Source of the DNA: Marinibactrum halimedae
Lineage (GTDB): Bacteria > Pseudomonadota > Gammaproteobacteria > Pseudomonadales > Cellvibrionaceae
Length of the DNA: 64,000 nucleotides
Direction of reading: 5' to 3'
NCBI RefSeq assembly: GCF_021234875.1
Contig: NZ_JAJQVM010000012.1
Span: 62,001 to 126,000, forward strand
Shown: in pieces, positions 8,643 to 18,400 of the stretch
Position numbering within the stretch: the first letter of the stretch is position 1
How the letters are laid out: each line of letters begins with the position of its first letter
Made by a program: the position numbers and the translations under genes
Notes under the pieces: model-generated
What the model saw: the letters and a program-made list of their open reading frames with translations, nothing else
The model's database searches: none
Told to the model about the DNA's origin: nothing

Positions 8643-10767
8643 AATGTACCATCGGCCAATTTTGAATGATGACGGGCTCGATGGTATCAGCAGGTGTGAA
8701 GGAGAACATTTGCCCATAAAAATACAATTCTGCTTCTAATGAACGAATAATATTGTGCGCTTGACGAAAGCCATGACCTTCGCCTTCAAATGGCACGTAT
8801 GCCACGGGTAATTGTTTATTGGCAAGGGCTTCAACCATGGACTCGGCTTGGGCAGGGGGCACGACTTTGTCGTCCAGCCCTTGGAATAAAATGACCGGGC
8901 AGGATAATTGCTCTACCGCATGAATCGGGGAGCGAGCAATGTAGGTATCTTTCGTTTCTGGGTAGGGGCCGACGAGCGAATCCAGATAGCGCGCTTCGAA
9001 TTTATGAGTGTCGGTGGCCAGGGTTTCTAAATCGCCAATACCGTAAAGGCTGCAACCTACTTGAAAAGTATCGGTAAAGGTCAACGCGGCCAATACGGTG
9101 TAACCTCCGGCGCTGGAGCCTTTAATGGCCAAGCGTTTTGAGTCTGCTAAACCCTTTTCAACGAGGTATTGTGCGCCGTTACAGACATCTTCCACATCAT
9201 GAATGCCCCAGGCGCCTTTCAGGTTGTCTCGATAAGTGCGGCCATACCCCGTACTGCCGCGATAATTGACATCCAACACGGCAAAGCCGCGTGAAGTCCA
9301 ATATTGAATTTTGATGTTCATGGCGGTACTGGTTGCCCCTGTTGGGCCGCCGTGGCACAACACCATTAACGGTGGCGTTTCCTTTGAGGGGGCAGAGAAT
9401 TCAGGATTACAGGGGGCATAATAAAAGCCATGGGCTTGTTGACCTTGTGGGCCGAACGTGACGGCTTCAGGTTCTGAAAGAAACGCAGTAGAAAAGGCTA
9501 ACTCTGCAGAGGTGATTGCCGTCGTGGTAAACGTTGTTGAGGGTGAGCGCGCTTCGTTGAACAAATGGATCAATGCGGTTGGGGTTTGGGCGTTGCCGGC
9601 TAAAAAAGCCGCGTTGTTGTGAGCATCTGATGCGATGCTATTTATTTCTGTATAGGGTGTTTTAATCGATTGGAATTCACCAGAGTTGAGGTGAATTAAC
9701 GCCAAATGCCAAAGGCCATGTTGGGTGTAGGTGGCAATGAGCGTGTCTTCATTGAGAAAACTCCACGTCGACATTCCAAATACCCATTGTGGGGTGGCAA
9801 ATTCTGCTTCGATATGGGTGATGCTTTCGGTGGTGTGGGTGGCGGTGTCGTAACGATAAATATTCCACCAATTATTGCGATCACTGACGAAATACAGCTC
9901 GTTGCTTCGAGTCTCGCTGGTTGCCCACTTTGGCTGAAAGACCGATTCCGAATTGCCATTGGCGGCACGCCCTGCTACGGGGGTTGGTGCTTTTAGGTGG
10001 CCGTTGTCATCAAATTGGGCGACCCAGCAATCGGTATTGTCCCACGGCATGTCTGGGTGATTCCATGTTAGCCAGGTGAGTTGTTGCCCATCTTGGCTGA
10101 GGTTTGGGCTGGCGTAAAAATCGTGGCCTTCGTGTAAAACGGTGAAGGCTGTATTGCCCTCTGCTTCCTGTGGTGTTCTCAGGGAAATCGCCACTAATTT
10201 TGCCGTAGGTTCTGCATGGTGTTCACGGTGACTGGCAGAATGATCTTCCAATATGCAAATTAATCGGTCTCGAGTGGCATCAATGCGTAAGTCGGCAAAA
10301 CGCCAACTGCCTTCTTCGCCGGGTGAGGCTGGTGTGATGGGTTCAGGCACTGCAAGTTGCTTGCCGTTTAGAGGGAGCCGATAAATGCGTTGGTCATCGG
10401 CTTGCACAAAATACACAATGTCGTCATAAACACAGTAGCTGCCGCCACCGTACTCATGAGCTTTGGAGCGCGCGTTCAAAGGTCGTGGTAAAACCTCTTC
10501 AGTAGTGATGTCTTGGTCGGTTTCGCTCCTGTTAGCGTGTTTATTTAACGGTGTGCGAACAATGGCATTTCGTCCTTTCTCTTCTGGACGAGACTCTATC
10601 CAATACAGCCATTCGCCATCTATTTGGGGCTCAGCAAGTCGGACGCTTTGTGCAACAAGGTGTTCGCTCGTAATTGGAGATTGCCAGCTACCATAAGGCG
10701 AAATAGAAGAAGATTGAGAGGCGTGTTTGGACGATGTGGCAGTATCACTGTGCATTCGCTTTCCCAT
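8641..10767 (-). CDS. S9-family prolyl oligopeptidase-type serine peptidase
   Basis: The 708-residue protein has an N-terminal beta-propeller (about 1-430) and a C-terminal alpha/beta-hydrolase domain with the catalytic serine in KGSSAGG (near residue 550), aspartate in GLDDKVVPP (near 632) and histidine in GEGHGF (near 664). The oxyanion motif LCHGGPTG and the NYRGSTGYGR strand fit the acylaminoacyl-peptidase/S9C group. No signal peptide is evident, so it is likely cytoplasmic and acts on short peptides. A second ATG 12 bp downstream of the chosen start is also possible. It precedes greB in the same orientation and diverges from tilS. Confidence 0.9.
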   Translation of the reverse strand: MGKRMHSDTATSSKHASQSSSISPYGSWQSPITSEHLVAQSVRLAEPQIDGEWLYWIESRPEEKGRNAIVRTPLNKHANRSETDQDITTEEVLPRPLNARSKAHEYGGGSYCVYDDIVYFVQADDQRIYRLPLNGKQLAVPEPITPASPGEEGSWRFADLRIDATRDRLICILEDHSASHREHHAEPTAKLVAISLRTPQEAEGNTAFTVLHEGHDFYASPNLSQDGQQLTWLTWNHPDMPWDNTDCWVAQFDDNGHLKAPTPVAGRAANGNSESVFQPKWATSETRSNELYFVSDRNNWWNIYRYDTATHTTESITHIEAEFATPQWVFGMSTWSFLNEDTLIATYTQHGLWHLALIHLNSGEFQSIKTPYTEINSIASDAHNNAAFLAGNAQTPTALIHLFNEARSPSTTFTTTAITSAELAFSTAFLSEPEAVTFGPQGQQAHGFYYAPCNPEFSAPSKETPPLMVLCHGGPTGATSTAMNIKIQYWTSRGFAVLDVNYRGSTGYGRTYRDNLKGAWGIHDVEDVCNGAQYLVEKGLADSKRLAIKGSSAGGYTVLAALTFTDTFQVGCSLYGIGDLETLATDTHKFEARYLDSLVGPYPETKDTYIARSPIHAVEQLSCPVILFQGLDDKVVPPAQAESMVEALANKQLPVAYVPFEGEGHGFRQAHNIIRSLEAELYFYGQMFSFTPADTIEPVIIQNWPMVH

Positions 10768-10873
10768 TTTAGGAGATACCCTTTAGGATGTGCTATTTGA
10801 ATTTGTTTGTCGTGAGTGTACACCGGCGGATGATTCTCGAAAATGGTCAGTCTGTGCGACAACTCGGAAAGAT

Positions 10874-12310
10874 ATGAATAACGTTTTAGCCGCTCTTAAT
10901 AATTGTTTGAAAAACAACCCTCTTGAACATTGGTGGGTAGGATACAGTGGAGGGTTAGATTCCACGGTTTTATTGCACGCGTTAAAAGAGAGTGTGAGAA
11001 CACGCTTTCCTTTTGAGAACGTGTCTGAAAAAATTACGGCAGTGCATATTCACCATGGATTATCAACGAACGCTGATCAATGGCTTAGCCATTGTGAGCA
11101 ACAAGCTCGTGATTTTGGCGTTTCATTTTACTATGAGCGAGTGGCCGTCTCTCAAGACAATGGCAGTGTGGAAGACGCAGCGAGACGTGCACGGTATTCT
11201 GTTTTTTCTCAACATGTTCGAAGTAAGCATGGATTATTGCTTGGACACCACCTGAATGATCAACAAGAAACCATATTGTATCGATTATTACGCGGTGCCG
11301 GGCCGTCGGGCTTGATGGGAATTACCCACTCACGACGTGTAGGAAACGGTGTTTTATTTCGACCTTTTTTGGAACTTCCACGTAGTGCATTAGAAGCTTA
11401 TGCCAACGCTCACGGCCTTCAATGGATTGAAGACGAAAGTAACAGTGATGAACGCTTTGATCGCAATTATTTACGCAATCAAATTTTTCCTTTACTCGCT
11501 AAACGGTGGCCAGATGTTGAGCGCCGATTGTCGGTTACTTCAAGCTTGTGTGCCGATACTATGGCATTGAATGATCTTTATACGCAGCAAGATTGGTCTG
11601 TATTGAAGCCGAAAAAAGAACGTTTGGGGGTGAGTGTTAATCTTACTGAGTTGCGTCAATGGCCAGTGATACGTCGAAATGCGGTGTTACGGTTTGGTAT
11701 TCAACAATTAAATTACACCACGCCCGAGCAAGTTCATTTGCAGCAATTGAATGCGCAAATGATTGATAATACCCGAGACGATCATAAGGCTGAAGTAATC
11801 TGGGGAAATGTAACGGTTCGCTATTATCATGGGCGTTTGTTTTTTTTACCTCGGGATGCTTTCAGAGATAGAAAAAATAACCTACTTTTATCCCAAACCT
11901 CCATTATGATAACAGGCTCAGTAACGCCCATTCCATTACCAGGTGGAGGGGCCTTTACTCTAACCGCTCTGAGTAAGCAGGAGAGTCAATCTCAATTAAA
12001 GGAAAAAAACGGCCAGTCTCCTACTGTGGTAATTCGCCTGAATGCGCAAGAATTAGTGCACCTCACCTTTGCTTTTCGACAAGGTGGAGAGCGTTGTAAA
12101 CCCTATGGTCGACATAAATCTCAGACATTAAAAAAATTATTGCAAGAAGCATCTTTGGAACCATGGTTGAGGGATCGAGTACCTTTGTTATATTGCGGCG
12201 AAAAAATCGTTGCTGTAGGGGATTTGTGGGTGTGTGATGGGTTTGAGTTTAATGGCGCTGTGTTTGATGATGGCAATCGATTTTTTGCGCTTCGTTGGGA
12301 GTGTGAGTAG
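10874..12310 (+). CDS. tilS: tRNA(Ile)-lysidine synthase
   Basis: The enzyme attaches lysine to C34 of the AUA-reading isoleucine tRNA. The ATP-binding PP-loop is present as SGGLDS at residues 25-30, followed by HIHHGLS and the LGHHLNDQQET segment typical of TilS. Central substrate-binding and C-terminal TilS domains follow (478 residues, slightly long for the family). The ATG at 10874 is chosen because it has GGAAAG upstream and places the PP-loop at the usual distance from the N-terminus; the longer frame from 10790 adds unrelated residues. It diverges from the S9 peptidase and ends 26 bp from a convergent gene. Confidence 0.93.
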   Translation: MNNVLAALNNCLKNNPLEHWWVGYSGGLDSTVLLHALKESVRTRFPFENVSEKITAVHIHHGLSTNADQWLSHCEQQARDFGVSFYYERVAVSQDNGSVEDAARRARYSVFSQHVRSKHGLLLGHHLNDQQETILYRLLRGAGPSGLMGITHSRRVGNGVLFRPFLELPRSALEAYANAHGLQWIEDESNSDERFDRNYLRNQIFPLLAKRWPDVERRLSVTSSLCADTMALNDLYTQQDWSVLKPKKERLGVSVNLTELRQWPVIRRNAVLRFGIQQLNYTTPEQVHLQQLNAQMIDNTRDDHKAEVIWGNVTVRYYHGRLFFLPRDAFRDRKNNLLLSQTSIMITGSVTPIPLPGGGAFTLTALSKQESQSQLKEKNGQSPTVVIRLNAQELVHLTFAFRQGGERCKPYGRHKSQTLKKLLQEASLEPWLRDRVPLLYCGEKIVAVGDLWVCDGFEFNGAVFDDGNRFFALRWECE

Positions 12311-12336
12311 ATTTGTGAATAAGCCATTATGTCGAT

Positions 12337-13170
12337 CTAATCGTTATGCATTCTTAATATACAATCCCTTTCTGAGGTTTGGCATTGAAACGATGTGAAG
12401 GATTTTCCACCCGTCATTTTGGCTTTCAACTTTCTTAGCCCGTTATTAAATGTTATGGCCAGTCTTGTGCTTCTTTCAGGATTTTTTTTTGAAAAAATAA
12501 CATGGGTGTAAACTTCTTGAATTGAGCGGTTGTGATGAGTAACAAGGCTGATGGCTTGGCGGTTGAAATGGGTATGTAAGAGGTTGTATCCAACATTAAT
12601 GTCAGCGGGAAATAGATCAATGCGGCTTGCCAATAATTTTTTCATGCTTTGTAAGTCAGTTTGGGTGAATTCCACATGAAGCATCTTTTGTTTGGTGGCG
12701 AAATCAAATTCATGTCCATAGGTGTATTCTCGGGTGGCGCCGATGGACAACCCTTTTAAATCTTCAATAGTTTCCCAGTTGAAGTCTAATGATGTTAAGT
12801 GAAAAATAACTTTTTGATGTATGAAAACAGGATCACTAAAAATGACTTCCGTTTCTTTTTCGGGGGTTTTTGCCCATGTAATAGACCCATCGATGACCCC
12901 ACTTTTTACATCATTGTATCCTCTGGCCCATGGAGTGAATTGATACTTTACCTCGATGCCTTCCATGGCAAAGGCTTCAGATACAATATGAGAATAGATG
13001 CCATAGTAAGTCAGTTTTTCGGATGTATAAGGTGGCCACTCTCCATTTGCCAGCACGACGACTTCATTTGCCCATAATTTTAAGGATAAACAAAGGCTGA
13101 TAATTAGAAAGGGAAATTTCAATAAGCAGCGAATTAGGATTGTTGATTTGAAGTTAGTAATAACTATCAT
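12337..13170 (-). CDS. Periplasmic solute-binding protein (SBP_bac_3 type)
   Basis: The 277-residue protein has a hydrophobic signal sequence ending near LKLWA, then the type-3 periplasmic binding fold: an early strand with NGEWPPYTSE, the aromatic/charged segment KYQFTPWARGYNDVKSG and the hinge-side IDGSITWAKTPEKE. Such stand-alone proteins are frequent in marine gammaproteobacteria and bind amino acids or related small molecules. No ABC permease or ATPase gene is adjacent, so it may serve a distant transporter or a signalling role. The ligand is unknown. The ribosome site before 13170 is weak. Confidence 0.8.
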   Translation of the reverse strand: MIVITNFKSTILIRCLLKFPFLIISLCLSLKLWANEVVVLANGEWPPYTSEKLTYYGIYSHIVSEAFAMEGIEVKYQFTPWARGYNDVKSGVIDGSITWAKTPEKETEVIFSDPVFIHQKVIFHLTSLDFNWETIEDLKGLSIGATREYTYGHEFDFATKQKMLHVEFTQTDLQSMKKLLASRIDLFPADINVGYNLLHTHFNRQAISLVTHHNRSIQEVYTHVIFSKKNPERSTRLAITFNNGLRKLKAKMTGGKSFTSFQCQTSERDCILRMHND

Positions 13171-13297
13171 AGTTTGTTTATATTACTTTCTAACGGGCGG
13201 TGGTGTATTTAATTCTGACCGGAATGCCTCATTTTGACTATAGCTGTAAATAAATAAACTATGAATATTCTAATTTAGAATGTTTTATCCGCCAGGT

Positions 13298-13324
13298 AAA
13301 CCCGCTTTTGCGGGCTGTTTTTCC
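13298..13324 (-). terminator. Bidirectional GC hairpin after the pirin gene
   Basis: CCCGC-TTTT-GCGGG sits just after the pirin stop, with A/T runs on both sides (TTTTT on the plus side, TTT on the minus side). Its position fits a terminator of the pirin transcript. Confidence 0.6.
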
Positions 13325-13332
13325 ATTAAAAT

Positions 13333-14055
13333 TTAATTTTTTAAATCAAACCAAAGTGCTTCTATATCATTTATGGCAGTTAAAGACAGGGTTCTCGATT
13401 GTTCACCGCCAATGCCGTCACCTGAGCTGAGTTCGATGGATGTGATACCGTGCTGGTTTGGTTGATTTGAGGTTACCATCACTTGTCCTTTCACCATATG
13501 AAGGTAGCTGCTGCGTTTTTCTGCCAAAAAGAGTTCGACGCTTTCTCCTTTTTTTAATACCACCCGTTGCATAATGGCGTCTTGATTGATAGTAAGGCTG
13601 CCATCATGCCCTTCTGGACTGATGAGTGTGGTCACTTTGCCTTTTTGTGCCACCACGGCTTGTTCGTAGCTGGGTTTGATGCCTTGAAATTTGGGTTGTA
13701 TCCAAATTTGTAAGAATTTAAGAGACTCTGTTGTTGAGGCATTATATTCCGAGTGGGTGATACCCGTACCGGCGCTCATCCGCTGTACCTCACCGGCAGG
13801 CACAACAAAGTGATTGCCCATGCTGTCTTTATGCTCAATCGTGCCCTCGGTAACATACGAAATAATTTCCATATTTTTATGGCCATGGGTATCAAACCCA
13901 GCAGCCGGGGCTACGGTATCGTCGTTAATCACTCTCAAGCTACCAATGCCCATGTGTTTGCTATCGTAATAGCTTCCGAAAGAAAAGGTGTGTTTGCTGT
14001 CTAACCAACCAAAGTGGGCACTGCCACGGTCATCGGCGAATCGAATGTAGTCCAT
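13333..14055 (-). CDS. Pirin family protein (YhhW/quercetinase-like)
   Basis: This 240-residue bicupin keeps the pirin metal site in the N-terminal cupin: the FDTHGHKNMEIISYV segment supplies two histidines and a following glutamate, with another histidine in GITHSEYN. Bacterial pirins of this size include quercetin dioxygenase YhhW, though substrates in marine bacteria are mostly unknown. The protein is cytoplasmic. A LysR regulator gene lies 150 bp upstream on the same strand; the usual LysR-pirin layout is divergent, so direct regulation is uncertain here. The start has an AGGTTAC-type ribosome site. Confidence 0.88.
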   Translation of the reverse strand: MDYIRFADDRGSAHFGWLDSKHTFSFGSYYDSKHMGIGSLRVINDDTVAPAAGFDTHGHKNMEIISYVTEGTIEHKDSMGNHFVVPAGEVQRMSAGTGITHSEYNASTTESLKFLQIWIQPKFQGIKPSYEQAVVAQKGKVTTLISPEGHDGSLTINQDAIMQRVVLKKGESVELFLAEKRSSYLHMVKGQVMVTSNQPNQHGITSIELSSGDGIGGEQSRTLSLTAINDIEALWFDLKN

Positions 14056-14205
14056 AGTAACCTCCGGGGCTAATTAGGGTGTATTAAATCTGTGGAGACT
14101 GCGAATGGGGGAAGTGTACGATGGTGGAGTGAATGAAAAAATTGGATAAAAACGATCCAATCATTCGAATCTATGGAATGATTAGACCGTGTGAGAGAAA
14201 TGAGA

Positions 14206-15120
14206 TTATTGAATGGCGTTGATTTTTTCCGACGTGGGTAAATGCTGAGTTTGGTGTCGTAGCGCTTTGATAAAGGCGTTCGCGGCAGGGCCAAGCTTAT
14301 CGGCGTCGATAAAATGTAGGTATTGTTTCAGGTATCGTTTGCTTCCATGCTGCAAGTTCAGTAATTGTAAGCGGCCTTCCTTAATGTGTTGCTCAATACT
14401 GGCGTAGGGTTGCCAGGCAAAGCCGAAGCCTTTACAAACCAAATCAATGGAGCTGCTTAGGTGGCTGACCGTCCAACGTTGTTCGGCACCAAGCCAACCG
14501 CTATCGATACTGGCAGACTGTGCAGAATCTCTTACAACAATCTGCCGGTAGGATTTTATGTCTTCAAAGCTTAATGGCGTTGGTAATTGTGTCAGCGGAA
14601 AATTGGGGCAGGCTACAGCGACAAATTCCAGTTGGCAAATTTCTTCGCTAAAACCCGCATGATCGATAATTGAAGAAATACCTAAGTCGACTTTACCGTG
14701 AGTAACCAGTTCATTGGCGCCAGACAAAATGGTCTCGAACAATTCGATACGCAATAACGGGTACTGATCCGAAACGCTTTCAATGGCTTGGTATAATTCT
14801 TTTCGCGGGAAGGCTTCATCAATGGCAATACGCAAGTGTGTTTCAACACCTTGTGCAATCGTACCCGCTAGGGCTTCAATTTTTTCGGCTTCTTCCAGTA
14901 AGTAACTGCTTCGACGCAGCATCATTTCACCGGCAGCGGTTAATTGCGCTTTGCGGCCAACCACTTCCAATAGTGTAACACCAAGAGATTCCTCCAATTT
15001 TTGGACGGCATGATGGATGGTGGATTGGCTTTTGTGAATCGCTTGAGACGCCTGACTAAAGCCGCCGTAGTTCACGACGGCTTTAAACATACGCCATTGT
15101 TCGAGTGTGGTTTTTAGCAT
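14206..15120 (-). CDS. LysR-family transcriptional regulator
   Basis: The 304-residue protein has the LysR winged helix-turn-helix in residues about 5-65 (GGFSQASQAIHKSQSTIHHAV) and the two-lobed effector-binding domain from about 90 on. The QLEFVAVACPNFPL segment is a standard LysR core strand. The effector is unknown. The downstream pirin gene is the closest candidate target. The start at 15120 gives the normal N-terminal length for the family. Confidence 0.9.
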   Translation of the reverse strand: MLKTTLEQWRMFKAVVNYGGFSQASQAIHKSQSTIHHAVQKLEESLGVTLLEVVGRKAQLTAAGEMMLRRSSYLLEEAEKIEALAGTIAQGVETHLRIAIDEAFPRKELYQAIESVSDQYPLLRIELFETILSGANELVTHGKVDLGISSIIDHAGFSEEICQLEFVAVACPNFPLTQLPTPLSFEDIKSYRQIVVRDSAQSASIDSGWLGAEQRWTVSHLSSSIDLVCKGFGFAWQPYASIEQHIKEGRLQLLNLQHGSKRYLKQYLHFIDADKLGPAANAFIKALRHQTQHLPTSEKINAIQ

Positions 15121-15344
15121 AGAGAAAAATAGTTATGTCATTCTTAGTTTGGTTTGCCCATTAAAGTTAATGAAATACTCATTCTTTCAAAGGGTAAGTC
15201 TATTTTATGAAAGAAAATGGGGTGTGTGCCAGATTGTCTCAACCTATTGTGTATGGCAATAAAGTGACCACTTGAAAATCAGGCGTTAATACAAACGTGT
15301 GGTGTTGGGAATTCTAGGAAGGGTTCTGATGATTAGAAAGATTT

Positions 15345-15366
15345 CCCGCCGCATGTGTACGGCGGG
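15345..15366 (-). terminator. Hairpin downstream of the giant OmpA-type gene
   Basis: CCCGCCG (15345-15351) and CGGCGGG (15360-15366) form a 7-bp GC stem with an 8-nt loop, about 60 bp beyond the stop of the minus-strand gene. The minus-strand tail is AAATCTTTC, so the T-tract is modest. The rest of the 303-bp gap (15121-15423) holds only the LysR promoter side and the 16-bp duplication. Confidence 0.5.
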
Positions 15367-15374
15367 GTATTTGT

Positions 15375-15406
15375 TTAAGAAGGTCTATATTTAAGAATGT
15401 CTATAT
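15375..15406. repeat. Two tandem 16-bp copies
   Basis: TTAAGAAGGTCTATAT and TTAAGAATGTCTATAT lie head to tail with one mismatch, shortly after the stop of the OmpA-type gene. This is the same kind of gene-end duplication as at greB. Confidence 0.8.
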
Positions 15407-15423
15407 TACCAAGGATCAGTATT

Positions 15424-18400
15424 TTACAAAATTCTCAATACTACCCGGCGATTTCGTGCTGCGCCTTCTGAGGTTGTGTTATCGGCGATGGGTTGTGATT
15501 CGCCGTAGCCTTTGTAGCTAAGTCGCTCAGATTTTACTCCCCCCTTTATTAAATACATCATAACGGTTTTGGCACGACGCTCAGAAAGGTTTTGGTTATG
15601 GGCTGATGGGCCATCGCTATCGGTATGACCTTCCACCTCGATTTGTAAATCAGCATTGTTGATTAAAATAGTCACGGCCTCATCCAATGCGGATTCGGCG
15701 CCGTGTTTTAATTTCGCTGAATTGGTTTCAAACTCAACACCCGGTAAGTGGATTTCCTCAGGCAAGGCACAACCTTGAGTATCTACAGGAGTGGACGGGG
15801 GAGTCTCTACGCAGTGGTCTTGATCATCCATAACACCGTCGCCGTCGGTATCTTTTACTAATTCGCAACCTTGTGAATTAACGGCGGTACCTTGCGGAGT
15901 ATTAGGGCATTGATCATCGGTGTTATTGACACCATCAAGGTCATCATCTACCAGAGAAACTGGTGCGGTGCTTTCCATTGGAGCAGGTGTTGTTGTTTTC
16001 GATTTAGATTTTGAACCAAAAAGTCGTCCCACGGAAAAGCCTGCGTACCATGCGTCTCGATCATAAAAGTCGATGTCACTGCGAATAAACCACGGGCTTT
16101 CTCTAAAATGGTATTCAACCCCTGTGGCAAAACCTACTTGAGTCGATGTTTGCTCTTCGTAAGGGATTGGTCCGCCACTGGATTTATTGGCGATATTCGC
16201 AATACCCAATTTGACGTAAGGGCGTAATGACTTCTCCGGATACCATTGGTAACCCGCCATGAGTGACGTTACTTTGTAACTGATGTTGGTATTAGGAAAG
16301 GCGTTGGCAATGGCTGGGTTGCGATTTGTGATTCCGGCTTCCCCTAGGTCAGCATATTTTAGTTCGGCAAACCAGTGTTCATTTAATTGCTTTCCTAAAT
16401 AGAGCTGCAACCCTGTGTCATGATTTTCACTGCTGTCGTGCAGGAAGTTATTCACTTCTTCATCTGGTGACATATAGGAATAGCCATACCCAATACCACC
16501 GTACCAGCAAGCTTGGTAATCGGTGTGGCGGTCAGAAGACCGCGCCTTGGTTTGTGTATTGCTTTTTTCATCTGAATTGATGTATTGCCCACACGTGTTT
16601 TCTGCATAAGTGTCATTAACAGAAGCCACATTAACTAAAACAATAACGGCTATTGCAGGGATGTGAGAGTGTCTAACTACCTTATTTCTCAAGACTGGAC
16701 TTTTCCAGGGTGCGTTTTTCCACATTAGCGCCACGAATAGTCCCAGCAGCATCAAAAGGTTATTGCTGCCACCGCCGCCATTGCCTTCCAGTGCGGTTTC
16801 GATTTCACCTTCGGCTTCTAGGTAATCGGGAATGCCATTATTGTTATAATCGTTTTGCCCTTCCAGTTCATCGAGAATGCCATCGTTATCACTGTCGAAA
16901 TCGATGAAGTCAAAGAGGCCATCACCGTCGGTATCTATTGGATTTGAAGGGTCTGAGCCGGCTTCGATTCGGTCTTCAATACCGTCGTTATCCGAGTCGG
17001 TATCCAAATAGTCGGGGATGCCATCACTGTCGGTATCCACTTCGCCTTCCAGTTCATTTGGTATACCGTCAAGGTCAATGTCTGTGGTGCCGATAATGTC
17101 GGCGACACCATCATCATTGAGATCGGTCAGGTCATCAATCTTTCCATCATTGTTGTCATCAAGCAGTTTGTAATCGGTAGCCTCAATATCAAAGATACCG
17201 TCGTTATCGCTATCGATTTCACGCCAGTCACCGATACCGTCCATGTCGGTGTCATAGGGGTTGGTTGTGGCGCCTTCATCCCGTGCAAGGTCATCCACGA
17301 TGCCATCGGCATTCAGATCGGCTTCAGCAGATTCAACAGAATCGAACAAGCTGTCACTGTCGCTATCCAAATCCAAGTAATCGAAGATGCCATCCCCATC
17401 GGTATCTGTGGGTAGAACATCGTCATCGACACCATCACCGTTGGTATCGACACCTAGGGTAATATCAACATCGAAGAGGTCGTTAATTTGGTCTCTGTCG
17501 TTGTCGGCTAAACGGTCGACATCCGCTTCGATGTCATCGGGAATACCGTCATTATCGCTGTCGATATCCACGTAGTTCGCTGCATTGTCACCATCACTGT
17601 CCAGCGGCGTCAGGTTATCATCTACACCGTCTTGATTGCCGTCTGTACCGCCGGTGTGGCCGGCGTCGTAGCCGTCATCCAGCCCATCTAAATCCGAATC
17701 CATTCCCACCGCAATCGTGTCTTCGACCGTATCGGGGATGCCATCGTTATCGCTGTCTAAGTCTCGGAAGTTGGCTATGCCATCCTCATCACTATCGATG
17801 AGCCCTTCAATGGAATCTGGAATGCCATCATTGTCAGAATCGGGGTCTAGGAAATCGAATGTGCCATCCCCGTCAGTGTCAACCGGTGAATTAACGTCTA
17901 GTCCGGCTTCATCCATATCGCTGATACCGTCGTTGTCGGCATCAGGGTCTATGGCATCCGCTAAACCGTCACCATCGGTGTCGGTAAAGGTTTCCACGCC
18001 ATCGGGTATGCCGTCGCCATCGCTGTCTGGGTTATTGGGTAGGGTGCCATTGGCCAATTCGTCGCCATCACTGATGCCATCGCCATCGGTGTCACAAGCG
18101 TTAACGGTATTGCTCGGCTGGCAAGGGTCGTTGGCGGCGGGGTCTTGGGCATCGATAATTCCATCACTATCGGTGTCGGCCGAATCCAGATAGTCGGGTA
18201 GGTTATCGCCGTCGCTGTCGTCGTCAGACCAGTTGCCATTACCATTGCTATCTTCAAATCGGGTTAAAATTGTATCGTTATCGTCATTATTATCTCGCCA
18301 GTCTCGGTTATCTGTTCCGTCTGTGTTTTGTAAGGGGCTGTTGCTGCCTGTAATGTTTTCAATGGATTTGGTGTTGACGGTATCAAAGTTATCGTTGAGC

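Noticed and set aside
12337-13170. Possible two-component or ABC system around the solute-binding protein
   Set aside because: No permease, ATPase or kinase gene lies next to it; neighbours are tilS and a pirin.
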